A stretch of DNA of 64,000 bases, from assembly GCF_018143015.1 (NCBI RefSeq), contig NC_054757.1:4636001-4700000 (forward strand), in the 5' to 3' direction. The translations under genes were made by a program, and so were the position numbers. Each line of letters opens with the position of its first letter. The first letter of the stretch is position 1. Below are positions 35,824 through 46,100 of the stretch, piece after piece. The stretch comes from Lytechinus variegatus (taxonomy: Eukaryota; Echinodermata; Echinoidea; Temnopleuroida; Toxopneustidae). The notes beneath the pieces were generated by a model. It had not been told where the DNA came from and did not search any database. It was given only the letters and a program-made list of their open reading frames with translations.

Positions 35824-37154
35824 CTATTGGAAGTCATCATCTGATGACAATTGGACAAATGCCCCTTTCTCGTAGTTGTTTGGAACGGGCCCCATCTGTG
35901 CAGTTGGTGATGCTGGTGGGTTGACGTGCCGATACCCAGCTGGAGCGCAGACACGGCGAGTTGATGGTTTCCTTTTCTTCCCCCTCTTCGAGCTGGGCCC
36001 TGGTGTGGAAGAGTGAAGGGGGTGTTGGGGGAGATCAGCATCGACGTCATCGTCCTCTGCGTCGCTGATTCTCTGCAGTGATGTATCAGCGTTACACTTC
36101 GACCATGTCTGGAAGAGGGGGACTGCAGTTTCCAGTAGGGGTGGGCCGGTCAGTGGATAGCACTCGCGGAGGAGATCGAAGAAAGCGACAAAGATGTTCT
36201 GCCCCCTGACGTGGTTACGCCAGATCACCTCTGCCAGGTGTGCCTCGAAGTTGGAGAGCTTGGTACCATTTATCTTTCGGAAGTGGTCTTTTGCATGTTT
36301 CCAAGCTCCCTCGATGGCGTTGGTACATACTTCCATTCTCTCCCGGTAGCCTCATCCTCGAATACCGCCTTGAACTGGTTTTTATGGATCACCGAGAAGT
36401 GGCGGTATCCCTCCTCGTTTAACCGGCTATATCCACTCCATCCATCGGTGAAGATTGTGGAACCTGTGACGACGTGCCGTTTGATGATGGACAGCAGCGT
36501 CTGTTCCGACCTGTCGTCGACAGGATACAAGATCAGTTTGTTAGTGGCTCGTTCCACCAACCCTACGATCCACACCTTCACCCCTTTGTTTCCATCTCCT
36601 CGATGATACTTGCAACGTCGGCCGAAGAGGGACTCGTCGATCTCGACTTCACCCTGGAGTTTGACTGGGTTTTCGACGTTGTAGTGGGAGTCGACGAACT
36701 TCTTGAAGAGGTCGCGAGTATAATTCGCCCAATCTACCGAAGTTTTCTTGTAGTCCATCCCGGCTTGAACGGAACAACCCTTCAGCGACCCACCCAGGAG
36801 GAACGTCCTGAGGAATTCGAGGAGGTCTTGCAGGACGAAGTGGCTACGATCAAAGAACGAGTATCGCGTTATGCCGTACTCCTTCTCACGATGCCCCTTG
36901 CGACGACAACGCCAAGTGAAGCCATGATGCTTGTCCTTCCTCGACGTCCACTTGCACTCACTCCCACATTCTTCGCAGATCATCGAAGCTGCCAGAAGCC
37001 GTTGGTTTTTCATCCATTCGAGGACGAACTCGGGCTCCGACAAGAAGAGGGAGTGGAAGCTCCAGGGATTGTAGAAATCTGCGACGGTGCATTCTTGGGC
37101 TGAAACTCGTTTTCGAAAGTTGCCGGCCATGATGATAACAAACATGAAACTCAA
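35824..37154 (-). pseudogene. Merlin / ISXO2-like (IS1595-type) transposase, two overlapping frames
   Basis: Frame one (37154 down to 36270; likely start at the second Met in MAGNF, 37130) has an N-terminal zinc ribbon (CEECGSEC ... WRCRRKGH). The RNase-H-like core follows: GEVEIDESLFGRRCKYHRG (first Asp), VWIVGLVER, LYPVDDRSEQTLL, FTDGWSGYSRL (second Asp), then FSVIHKNQF. The third catalytic block, TNAIEGAWKHAK, is in the other frame (36336 down to 35824), so the reading frame changes by one base near 36330. This may be a decay mutation or an assembly slip; no clear slippery heptamer was seen. The C-terminal tail is long: acidic DAEDDDVDAD, a SSKRGKKRK nuclear-localisation-like cluster and SSDDD end. 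It would cut and paste DNA at the element's terminal repeats. Confidence 0.85.
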
Positions 37155-38349
37155 CTAACATCTAATTAAAAAAATCGACGCTTTTATACATTTTTGGAGG
37201 ATCCAAAACACATCTCTTAAGTTTAGTCTGGCTACATTTTGACCAATCACCTTACCATGCTACATCTAGCCTAATTCTGATTCGTCAATTAGACATTCAC
37301 CCGTGATTTGCCGCCTAAATTTTGGCCATATTTGCATATACCGTAAAAAGGGAAGGTATCAGAGCTCTGGAGGAAGAGAGAGATGGAGGGGGAAAAGGAG
37401 AGAGGGAGGGAGAGAGAATGGAAGGGGGGCGGGAGACTGTCATATGCCTTTCCAGATGAGGCAATGAAAATTGAAAGATAAGCATGGGTTACACCAACGT
37501 CCGCATTAAATACTTAGCCATTAAATGAAGAAAGTCACTGAGTATAACCCCTACCCCGTCATCAGTCATTTTGGCGCTGAATATAAATGTATGCAAAATA
37601 GGGCCGTATGAGACGAGCCTGACGATCATGATATACACATAGCTCTATGGTATACCCATGACTCTATGATATACACATGGACCCTACATACAGAAACGTA
37701 ATCACAACCCAGATTTATCATCTTGATGGAAAAAAGAAAGGGAAAGATAAGAAAGAAAAAAACATGAAAGGAGGGGGATAATTGAGAGGCTGGCAAGAAA
37801 CTTTGTACACCCAGATATTGAACATACAGTCTGCATGGTAACAACAAAATAAAGACAGTAAATCAAGCTCTTATTTGTTATGCATTGACAAAAATAAATG
37901 ATCACATTCACAATAATTTAGCCTCCACATACCCATTAACTGTACATTCATTCTCTATATTCAATTATTCTCTCAACTCTTCACCATCCCCTCTATTTTT
38001 GTGTTAATTTTTTCCTTCTGAATCGTAGTTCCCAGTTCCCGCCTCTTCCTTCACCCCTCCATCATCTTGTGGTTACATAACTCGAGGGAGAAACCGCGTT
38101 TGCGGTATATCGAGGAGAGTGCATACGGACCTACTTTACATATTATTTATATTCAGCGCCATAAGGCTAATAGGAACCGATGGGTACTCATTGGATATCA
38201 TCGTCAGTATCTGACTGAATTTGCATATCATCAAAATTCACGGCAAGGTATATTCTTCGGATGACGCTTGACACTTAACCTCTCATTTTGTTCATTTAGT
38301 ACGCATGACATTGATGTCTTAATATAACCACACTGTCGCTCGATCTCGA
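37155..38349. other. Spacer upstream of the transposase
   Basis: Would hold the transposase promoter. GA-rich tract 37370-37430. No second gene was recognised on either strand. Confidence 0.4.
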
Positions 38350-38870
38350 TCTTGACAATAATAATAATAACATTCATAATTAGATAATAGAGAGTATACA
38401 AACAATAATTATAGAATCAATTGCATAGCATAATAATGATGATAATAGTAATCATTATATTGCCAATAATAAAAATATGAATAATCATAATAATAACATT
38501 AATAAAGAATAATTATGATATATGATCATGATCAAGTAATGGTAATAACATACTGACAAGAATAATAATAACAATAATTATTATAATGATAATTAAATTG
38601 ACAGTAATAATAACATTCATACTATCATATCAAGAAATTAACAACAATAATAAAAACAACAATAAAGAATAAACAATGATAATAGTAATGGTAATTATAA
38701 TACTGACAAGAATTATGATATATGAAGATGATATAGTTATGATTATATTCACCCTAATAATACCAATTATCATATGATGACAATATTGACAATATAGTAA
38801 TAATAATAGTAACGATAATATAATAATGATGACTGTAATAATGATGTTGATGGTAATGGGGTTGCGGAAT
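38350..38870. repeat. (AAT)n-type imperfect microsatellite block
   Basis: AAT/GAT trinucleotide-rich, complementary in character to 32520-33085, followed by a run of about 12 G at 38881. Confidence 0.8.
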
Positions 38871-38980
38871 GGTTTTCGAAGGGGGGGGGGGGTGTTACAC
38901 CCACAAATGTAATGAATTTGAAGGGATATTTGGCAAATTCGTTCCAAAATAAAATCCTTTTGTAATACGTTTGTATTGCA

Positions 38981-40203
38981 GAGTCATTTTTCCAGACCCG
39001 GTTAATTCAAAAGATTATAATATAAGTCCAAAGTCTTTTTTCCAGACCCGGTTGTTTTAAAAAATTGTGATATAAGTTCAAAGTCTTTTTTCAAGACCAG
39101 AGTAAAAAAGTAACAAAGGCCCACATGGAAATATAGCGTAGTCTTTCACCCAGACCCAGATCTTTGAAATAAAAATGAATACTACTACTAATAAATTAAT
39201 AATAATAATGAAAAAATATTTATGTCGAACAACATGGACATATAGTGTAGTCTTTCCTCCAGACCTAGTTAAAAAAAATCGTTAAAAACACGACAAGACA
39301 TAAACCTCGCAATCTTATCAACATTGAATAGCACGGAAATATGGTGTAGTCTTTGCTCCAGACACAGTTATTTCAAAATAGGAAATCATGGGAAACAAGT
39401 TTTAAGATTAAAGTTATGCTTGATTTGTATTTCTAAGAGAACTGGGTGTGGGGTTAAGACAACACTCTAAATCCAAGCATTTTAACTTTTGGGTTTAATT
39501 TTCAAGATTGGTCTTATAGCTTTGATGTTTTTTCCAATATTTGTTTATCTTTTAAATAACCAGGTCTATAGACGAAAGACTAGGCATAATACATGTTATT
39601 CCACAGGAATAAGGATGTGACAAAGTCTTATGTTTTTAAGATTGTTTAAATTGATTTTAAATAACCGGATCTGGAGGAAAGAGTATGTTTTAAAACTTGT
39701 GTTATTCCACAAATAGGGTCTCGCGTTAGAAGATTTTTTTTCATATTTTATGAAAATTGATTAGGTCTGGAATAAAGAAAACGCTCAAAACCTCTTTTTA
39801 AAATAGGTTTTAGGTTGAAGGATTGTTTGGTCTTAAATATTGAGTTTTTCTTATTCTTATTATTACTATTAGCGTTATTCTGGAAAAAAATAACTGGGTC
39901 TGGCTGAAAGACTATGCTATAAATATGTCCATGTTAGCCAGCATTAATAAGATTATGGGGGGGGGGGGCTGTCTTTATAGTTATACTGTTATTGTTGTTG
40001 TTGTTGTTGTATTTATAATTTTGGAATATCGGGGTTTGGAGAAAAGACTAAACTCGATTTTTAATTTTTATTCCACTGGAATATCATTATGGTATCTTAG
40101 TTTGGACTTATATTATGATTTTTGAAACAACTGGGTCTGGAAAAAAGACTTTGGACTTGTATTATAATTTTTAATTAACCTGGTCTGGAAAAAGACTTTG
40201 CAC
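38981..40203. repeat. Inverted array of the motif GTCTTTTTTCCAGACCCGGTT
   Basis: About six plus-oriented copies start near 38982, 39033, 39083, 39141, 39251 and 39348. About seven reverse-oriented copies (AACTGGGTCTGGAAAAAAGAC) lie near 39560, 39662, 39750, 39890, 40030, 40127 and 40178. Spacing is 50-130 bp with AT-rich DNA between. The outermost copies on each side match best, so the array can fold as a large imperfect hairpin. Confidence 0.75.
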
Positions 40204-40363
40204 TTTTGTGCTTCATAATTATGAAGGCATTTGTGGGCGATCAAAAACTATTACATTCATGGGTAAAGTACATTACATTGGAAACTGAAGATGCACAGTA
40301 AATCACAATCTTATGGTCATATTTTTACGTTTATGTTTGGAAAAAGGTAGGGGCTGAAGTCCT

Positions 40364-40916
40364 CCCCCCCCCCCAACTTCCGCAGCCATACCCTAAAATG
40401 CTTTATCCTTGTCACGTTGCATCGGGAAACTGTCCCCATCCTCTTGTTGAACGAGCACGCTTTGATGTTGTGGGGGGACGGTATCACGAGTATACATACT
40501 GTTGGAGCTATCCCCACTGCGTACAAAGCGAACTGTGTATCCCATAGCGTGGGGATGGTATCACGAGTATAGCTATACTGTTGGAACCGTCCCCACTGCG
40601 TACAAAGCGAACTGTGTATCCCATAGCGTGGGGACTGGATCACGAGTATACTATACTGTTTAAACTGTCCCCACCGCCGTGAAAATCGAACTTGATTTCC
40701 CATTGAGTGGGGACTGTATCACGAGTATATAATAGGGAGAGAACCCTAGTGTTTATATACTGTGTGTTTCATTTGTGTGTGTTATCATTTCGCCACATTG
40801 TTGTGCGAGAGTTGGGGACTGTGTTCTGGAGAAAGGAAGTGATTTTCATGCGTTCTGGTAGGTGTGAATCTAATAATCCCCACTTTTGGATTTGGGGACT
40901 ATATCACGATTATGCC
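40364..40916 (-). repeat. Right terminal inverted repeat with ~78 bp iterons
   Basis: Inverse of the left repeat, with the same iteron order and boxes and a terminal C run at its inner edge (from 40364). Differences from the left arm are scattered single bases. Confidence 0.9.
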
Positions 40917-41099
40917 AATAAAGGCAATTGATGGGAGAGATGCCGCTATGTTTCATCTAATTTTTTTTTTTAAATTTAAGTTTGACGATGTTTCACTTTT
41001 TGATATTCACTTCTGTTCGTTAAAAGTAAAACATTTTGGGCCTAGTTTTACATTTAAAAACACCAAATATCATTATGATTTTTGTTAGATGATTGGATT

Positions 41100-41815
41100 T
41101 TTTTTGGTTTGCTTAAACTTTGAACTTTTTTCCTCTTTCAAGTTTCATTTCTATCCTTTCAGCTTTCTTCTAAAAGTTCTATCCTTCCTGCTTCAGTGCT
41201 TGCCCTTTTTTGTTCCATCTATCTTTATTTCCGATTTTCTTTCCTGATCCTTTCTCTGTGTTCATTTTTTTCTTTCTATTTATTAAATTTCTGTATTTTT
41301 ATTTATTTCCTTCATTCTTTCTTTCCTTTTCTTTGCTTCCTTCTCCCTTCCTCTCCCTTAAATTCTTTTTGCTCTTTCTCTGCTTCCATTATTTTCTTTT
41401 TTTTTAATTCTCTCCATTCTTTCCTCCCTCTCTTTTCTTTTATTCTTTATTTTATTTTTCCTTCCTATTTTCTATTATTTCTTTTCCTCCCTTCCTTCCT
41501 CACTCCGTTTTTCTTCTTTGTTTCCTTCATTCTTTCTTTCCTCCTTTTTTCTTACTTTTTTTATTTTCTCTCCTTTATTTTGTCTTTCACACATTTATTC
41601 ATCTTCCTTTCTTAATTCATTTCAAAGAATGATGGAAACGTTTTCACTCTCTTTTATTTCTTTCATCCTTTTCTAACTTTCTTTTTTTCCTTTTTCCTTC
41701 ATTTCCCATTCATTTTTTTTCTTCTCAATTCATCTCTTTTTTTTCTTTCTTTATTTCTTTCTTTCTCCCCTTCATTCTTTCGTTCACTCTCCCAATTCTT
41801 TATATTTTTTTCACT
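41100..41815. repeat. Pyrimidine (CTTT/CCTT)-rich tract
   Basis: More than 700 bp of plus-strand C/T-rich DNA just outside the 9.1 kb element. The 139-codon open frame in it is a composition artefact (Phe/Leu/Ser only). Confidence 0.85.
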
Positions 41816-41928
41816 AGTCTAACACTTTAGCCTTTTTTGTTGGTCTTTTATTAACATCTGGCTCGGTCAATCTGCTCCCTCGTGCAGCGTGCTTTGTCGA
41901 TTGTCCCGTATATTATTTTATTAAATCT

Positions 41929-42087
41929 GGGGAGCGTTTCATGAAAGGACTTGTCGGACGTTTTATCCGACAAGTCCCATTTTATCCGACAGTAACCATA
42001 GTAACAGTGCCTCACAGCCAATCAGAGTCAGAGACAGATGTCAGATCTGACAACTTGTCGGACAAAAATGTTGATGAAACACTCCCC
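41929..42087. mobile_element. 159 bp MITE, GGGGAGCGTTTC family, copy 2
   Basis: GGGGAGCGTTTCATGAAAGG at the left, GTTGATGAAACACTCCCC at the right. Same length and orientation as 3259-3417, roughly 90% identical by eye. Confidence 0.8.
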
Positions 42088-43024
42088 TGGTCACCCTGGG
42101 TCCGATCATAAACATCAATCAAAATCATCATGGGGGAAGAATGAAAATCAGGTAAAGGGATGCTTGGCCTTTGACCTGTCCCCCCCCCCCCCGCGACCAT
42201 CACTCTAGTTGGATTTATTGTTAAAAACAGTTTAATGACATTTATTGCGGTGACAGATGACACCTCAAATCTTATCAAACCGTGGGGGGGGGGGGTTATT
42301 TACTTAAATGACATTTACTCCATGATTGCATATCAAAAAACTTCAGTTTTTGTTAGTTTTTAAGGCTATTTTCTGAATGGATTACTTTGCTTTGCATATT
42401 TTACTTTTGACCAGGTTATTTTGTTTAGGTTGAGTTGACATCAGATAGCATTGTTAACACCAGCAGCACACATACAAAATTTTGTCCATATGTGCGAGAG
42501 TTACATGTGACACTTAAAATGATGGATGGTTTGACTTTAAAAAAAATTGAGCTAGAAGGTCACACTTGTCAACTGTGTCTTTGATATGTTACAAAAATGA
42601 AGCCCAGAAAAAAATGCGTTCGAAAATAATTATTTAATGCTTCAAAAATTGAATTATAAAGTGACCGGGAACACCATCTTAATTTCATCCCATACACTTA
42701 TGTGTACTATTTAGGTGTCTATAAGACGCCTATTTACAAAATCGGGGTTTGCCTTGTAGTTTTAGCTTTTCATTCTCAATAATAGTTGTTTTCAGGGTTT
42801 ATTAGTTTTAATACATGTTTCATCTTGGTTTGAGAATTTTTTAAATCGGCTGCTCACAAAGTTAAACAATACCTTTGATGCTATGTGTGTTAGTTTTCCC
42901 CAGCTAGTTTCTCTTAATCAACAGAGCCTTGATGTCACAAGTTTGATCTACTTTCTCCAATGGTGTACCTAATTTGTACGTGTACTTTAACATTGCACTT
43001 GTCTGTCCTTTGTGCCTCTTACAG
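42088..43024. other. Region upstream of the first Piwi coding exon
   Basis: Contains two C/G runs (42181, 42283) and AT-rich DNA. CTCTTACAG at 43016-43024 looks like a 3' splice site, so the Piwi 5' UTR probably starts in an upstream exon that I cannot place; no promoter was identified. Confidence 0.45.
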
Positions 43025-43042
43025 GTTACTTGAGAATTGAAG

Positions 43043-43138
43043 ATGGCAGGCTTCGGACGCGGAGGGAGAGGGGCCGCTCTCCTGAAGCTCCTGGAGGAGC
43101 CACAAAGGAGACCTGGTCAAAGTGGAGACGCCGAGAAG
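43043..43138 (+). CDS. piwi: Piwi coding exon 1
   Basis: 32 codons from ATG ([20 protein letters not shown]) to a GTAAAA donor, phase 0. The exon probably starts at 43025, after a TTACAG acceptor, with 18 nt of 5' UTR. Confidence 0.85.
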
Positions 43139-46100
43139 GTAAAAATGGAGATATTCCAAGGAATAATTTTGCTTGACTAAAATAAATTTTAATGCGATAC
43201 GTTGAAAATTATTCCCTGTATTCAATCCTGTATAGGGTCATTCCATCTGGATTCACCCAGTGGTTGCACCCGACCGTCTCAGAATTCGTTGTAAATTGGT
43301 ATACATAAAATTCAACATGGCCCAAGCACAAAACAGAAAAATTATTCAAATCGGTCCGTCGGTTCTCGCGCTACAGCCCGCCCTTTTCTCCTTGTTTTGA
43401 CAAAAATGGGCGTGACCTTCAACTTTCAATGGCCATTGCATCATAACGTGTTGACCAATTTTCATGAAAGTGGTACTATTTAATAGGAAATTCAGAGAGG
43501 AATCCAAAACATGCATCAAATAATGTATTGGAGCGATTTATAAGGTCGTGACCCTTGACCTATTCTTTGACCTTGAATTTGACCCCCGGACAAATAATTC
43601 TTTGACTTGATTTTCGTGTATGTTAATTATTTGTATGATATTGACAAAATATGTTAAAACCAATGATGATATTTTATTTCTTCACCTTTAAAAACTCTTC
43701 CAAAGATATCATGAAATTTCACTCTAGTCCCACATACTGATATTCATGTTAGTAAAGTGTTCAAAAGTTACATGATTTCTTCTAATCTTAAGTCACAGTA
43801 TGCAAACACATTAAAGAAATTAAGCTCATCAGTTCACAAATGAAACATTAAACATTTATGCTCATGAGTAGGTATCTGTTTAGGCATTTTGATGTTCAGC
43901 AATATATATCATATATGTATATATTCTTCTTAGTAAAGTGTTTACCCGGTACTTTTATCATCAAATTGTTGAGTATATGCTTATTTAAGGATCCCTAATA
44001 TACATATATGATATATATTGCTGAACATAAAAATGCCTAAACAGATACCTATTCATGAGCATAAATGTTTAATGTTTCATTTGTGAACTGATGAGCGTAA
44101 TTTCTTATCATGTGTTTGCATACTGTGACTTAAAGATTGGAAGAAATCATGTAACTGGTGAACACTTTACTAACATGAATATCAGTATGTGGGACTGGAG
44201 TGAAATTTCATGATATCTTTGGAAGAGTTTTTAAAGGTGAAGAAATAAAATATCATCATTGGTTTTAACATATTTTGTCAATATCATACAAATAATTAAC
44301 ATACACGAAAATCAAGTCAAAAAATTATTTGTCGGGGGTCAAATTCAAGGTCAAAGAATAGGTCAAGGGTCACGACCTTATAAATCGCTCCAATACATTA
44401 TTTGATGCATGTTTTGGATTCCTCTCTGAATTTCCTATTAAATGGTACCAGTTTCGTGAAAATTGGTCAACACGTTACGACACAATGGCCATTGAAAGTT
44501 GAAGGTCACACCCATTTTTGTCAAAACAAGGAGAAAAGGGCGGGCTGTAGCGCGAGAACCGATGGACCGATTTGACTATTTTTTTTTGTTTTGTGCTTGG
44601 GCCATGGTGAATTTTATGTATACCAATTTACAACGAATTCCGAGAGGGTCGGGTGCAAAATTGCACTTTCATTGGGTGAATTGGCATGGAATGACCCTAT
44701 ACATGTATATTAAGAATGAATATATTTTGAAGAAAAAAAAAGAACTTAATTGTAGGCCCTTCATATACAGTACATTTTGCAGATTACTTTGAAATCTGCC
44801 ATGGTATTGTGCACTCTGCGCTTGTTTATAACTGCCTTTACATATAGTGTAGGTGAGGATTAAAGGGGAAAATGGTTTTGATAAAATCAAGAAAATGATG
44901 GATAGGTGGAAAATTAGTCAAAATTAACTGATTTATAGAATTCTATAATTTTGATTTGGTGATGACACATGTGATCAGCTTCTAGATTGTCATGTATGAA
45001 TTTCACAAAATGCATTTTCCAAGAAAATTAAAAATGATTTTACCTGTATATTCTCAATTCGGTTCTGTGAGAAATATGTTTCCAGTCATGAACAATAAAT
45101 AATTGGAATTTAATTTTTTTATACATTTAGCTTTCTTATAAAATGTCACAGAATTTAGAATTAAAAAAATCTATACATGTACCTTAATATTCTCTGATTA
45201 ATTTTTGTTAAAACCATCTGTACATGTATTTTCTCAATTTGTTGTTCTTCCATAAAAAAGAAACTTATTATTTCAGATGAATTTCCCCCTTAAACCAGCT
45301 AGAACATGTATGACACTAAGGGCCTTTTCACACGAGAATCTTGAATCATCATTGCAATTCGTCTATAGAATCATTGTACCAGTCACACGTTTACTCGAAA
45401 ACTGATTTGAATTCAAATTCCTCAGCGAAGGCAGTATTGTGTCCTTCGTGACTTGTCAATCAAACCCAATCAAAGCACTGCATCGCAAAAGAGAAAATAC
45501 GATTGAATGCATGACAATTGTGAAAGGTCATGTGAGCTCCTCCCCTCGAAAGATGTTTTGGAGGTTAACCCTGTCAGACGTAAAATTTGTACCGTAATTT
45601 GAGTGAAACTTAACTGGAATTCACCTCCGGAGAAGAATTTGAATTTGTGATTCTAGTTTGGTATCACACGTGCTAAAAATTCGTCATTCAAATAATTTTT
45701 CGCTGGAATCATCGTTCAAATTACGATTTTGGTACCGTGTGAAAGGGCAGTAATACTCCTGTTCCTGTTCAAGCCTTTAAACAAATATGTGAACCTCGTA
45801 CCAGGGGAGGCTTTTAAACATTTTTATTATGCTTTGTTATATCTGTAAAGGTCGAGATTAAACCAGCCAGTAGGACCGATGTCCCAACTCCCGGTGCCCC
45901 TAAACCGGCATTTGGGAGAGGTTTACAGAGACAACAGATCGAGGAGGAAGCTAAAAAAATTCCAGGTGAATTGTCATACGTTTTGATCATGTTTTGAAGT
46001 TATGATCATTATAATTTTTATATACATTACTCAATTATTGTATAATAATAAATATGCAATTATGTTCCATTTATTTGAAGATTTTGTTTCAGTATGTTTT

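Larger units (their letters stand above)
31801..40916. mobile_element. 9.1 kb Merlin/IS1595-type DNA transposon with long terminal inverted repeats
   Basis: The two ends begin GGCATAATCGTGATATAGTC and are inverted copies over about 555 bp at roughly 97% identity by eye. Outside, AATAAATGT (31792-31800) and AATAAAGGC (40917-40925) agree at 7 of 9 positions, a plausible decayed 9-bp target duplication; Merlin elements are known for 8-9 bp duplications. An ISXO2-like transposase lies almost exactly in the middle. Between termini and transposase are simple-sequence blocks (32520-33085 and 38350-38870, mirror-like), a degenerate tandem block (33830-34200) and an inverted motif array (38981-40203). 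Merlin elements I know of are much smaller. The alternative is a foldback element that swallowed a Merlin. Confidence 0.75.

Noticed and set aside
36474-37103. 209-codon plus-strand frame
   Set aside because: Antisense shadow of the transposase, which shows the conserved catalytic blocks on the minus strand.
31801-40916. Polinton/Maverick
   Set aside because: Long terminal repeats would fit, but no polymerase, integrase, protease or capsid frame was seen and the length is too short; the transposase is ISXO2-like.
41196-41615. 139-codon frame rich in Phe, Leu and Ser
   Set aside because: Translation of a pyrimidine tract; no domain.
44499-44792. 97-codon frame near Piwi exon 2
   Set aside because: Lies in the right arm of the E4 foldback; the mirrored arm does not preserve it as coding.
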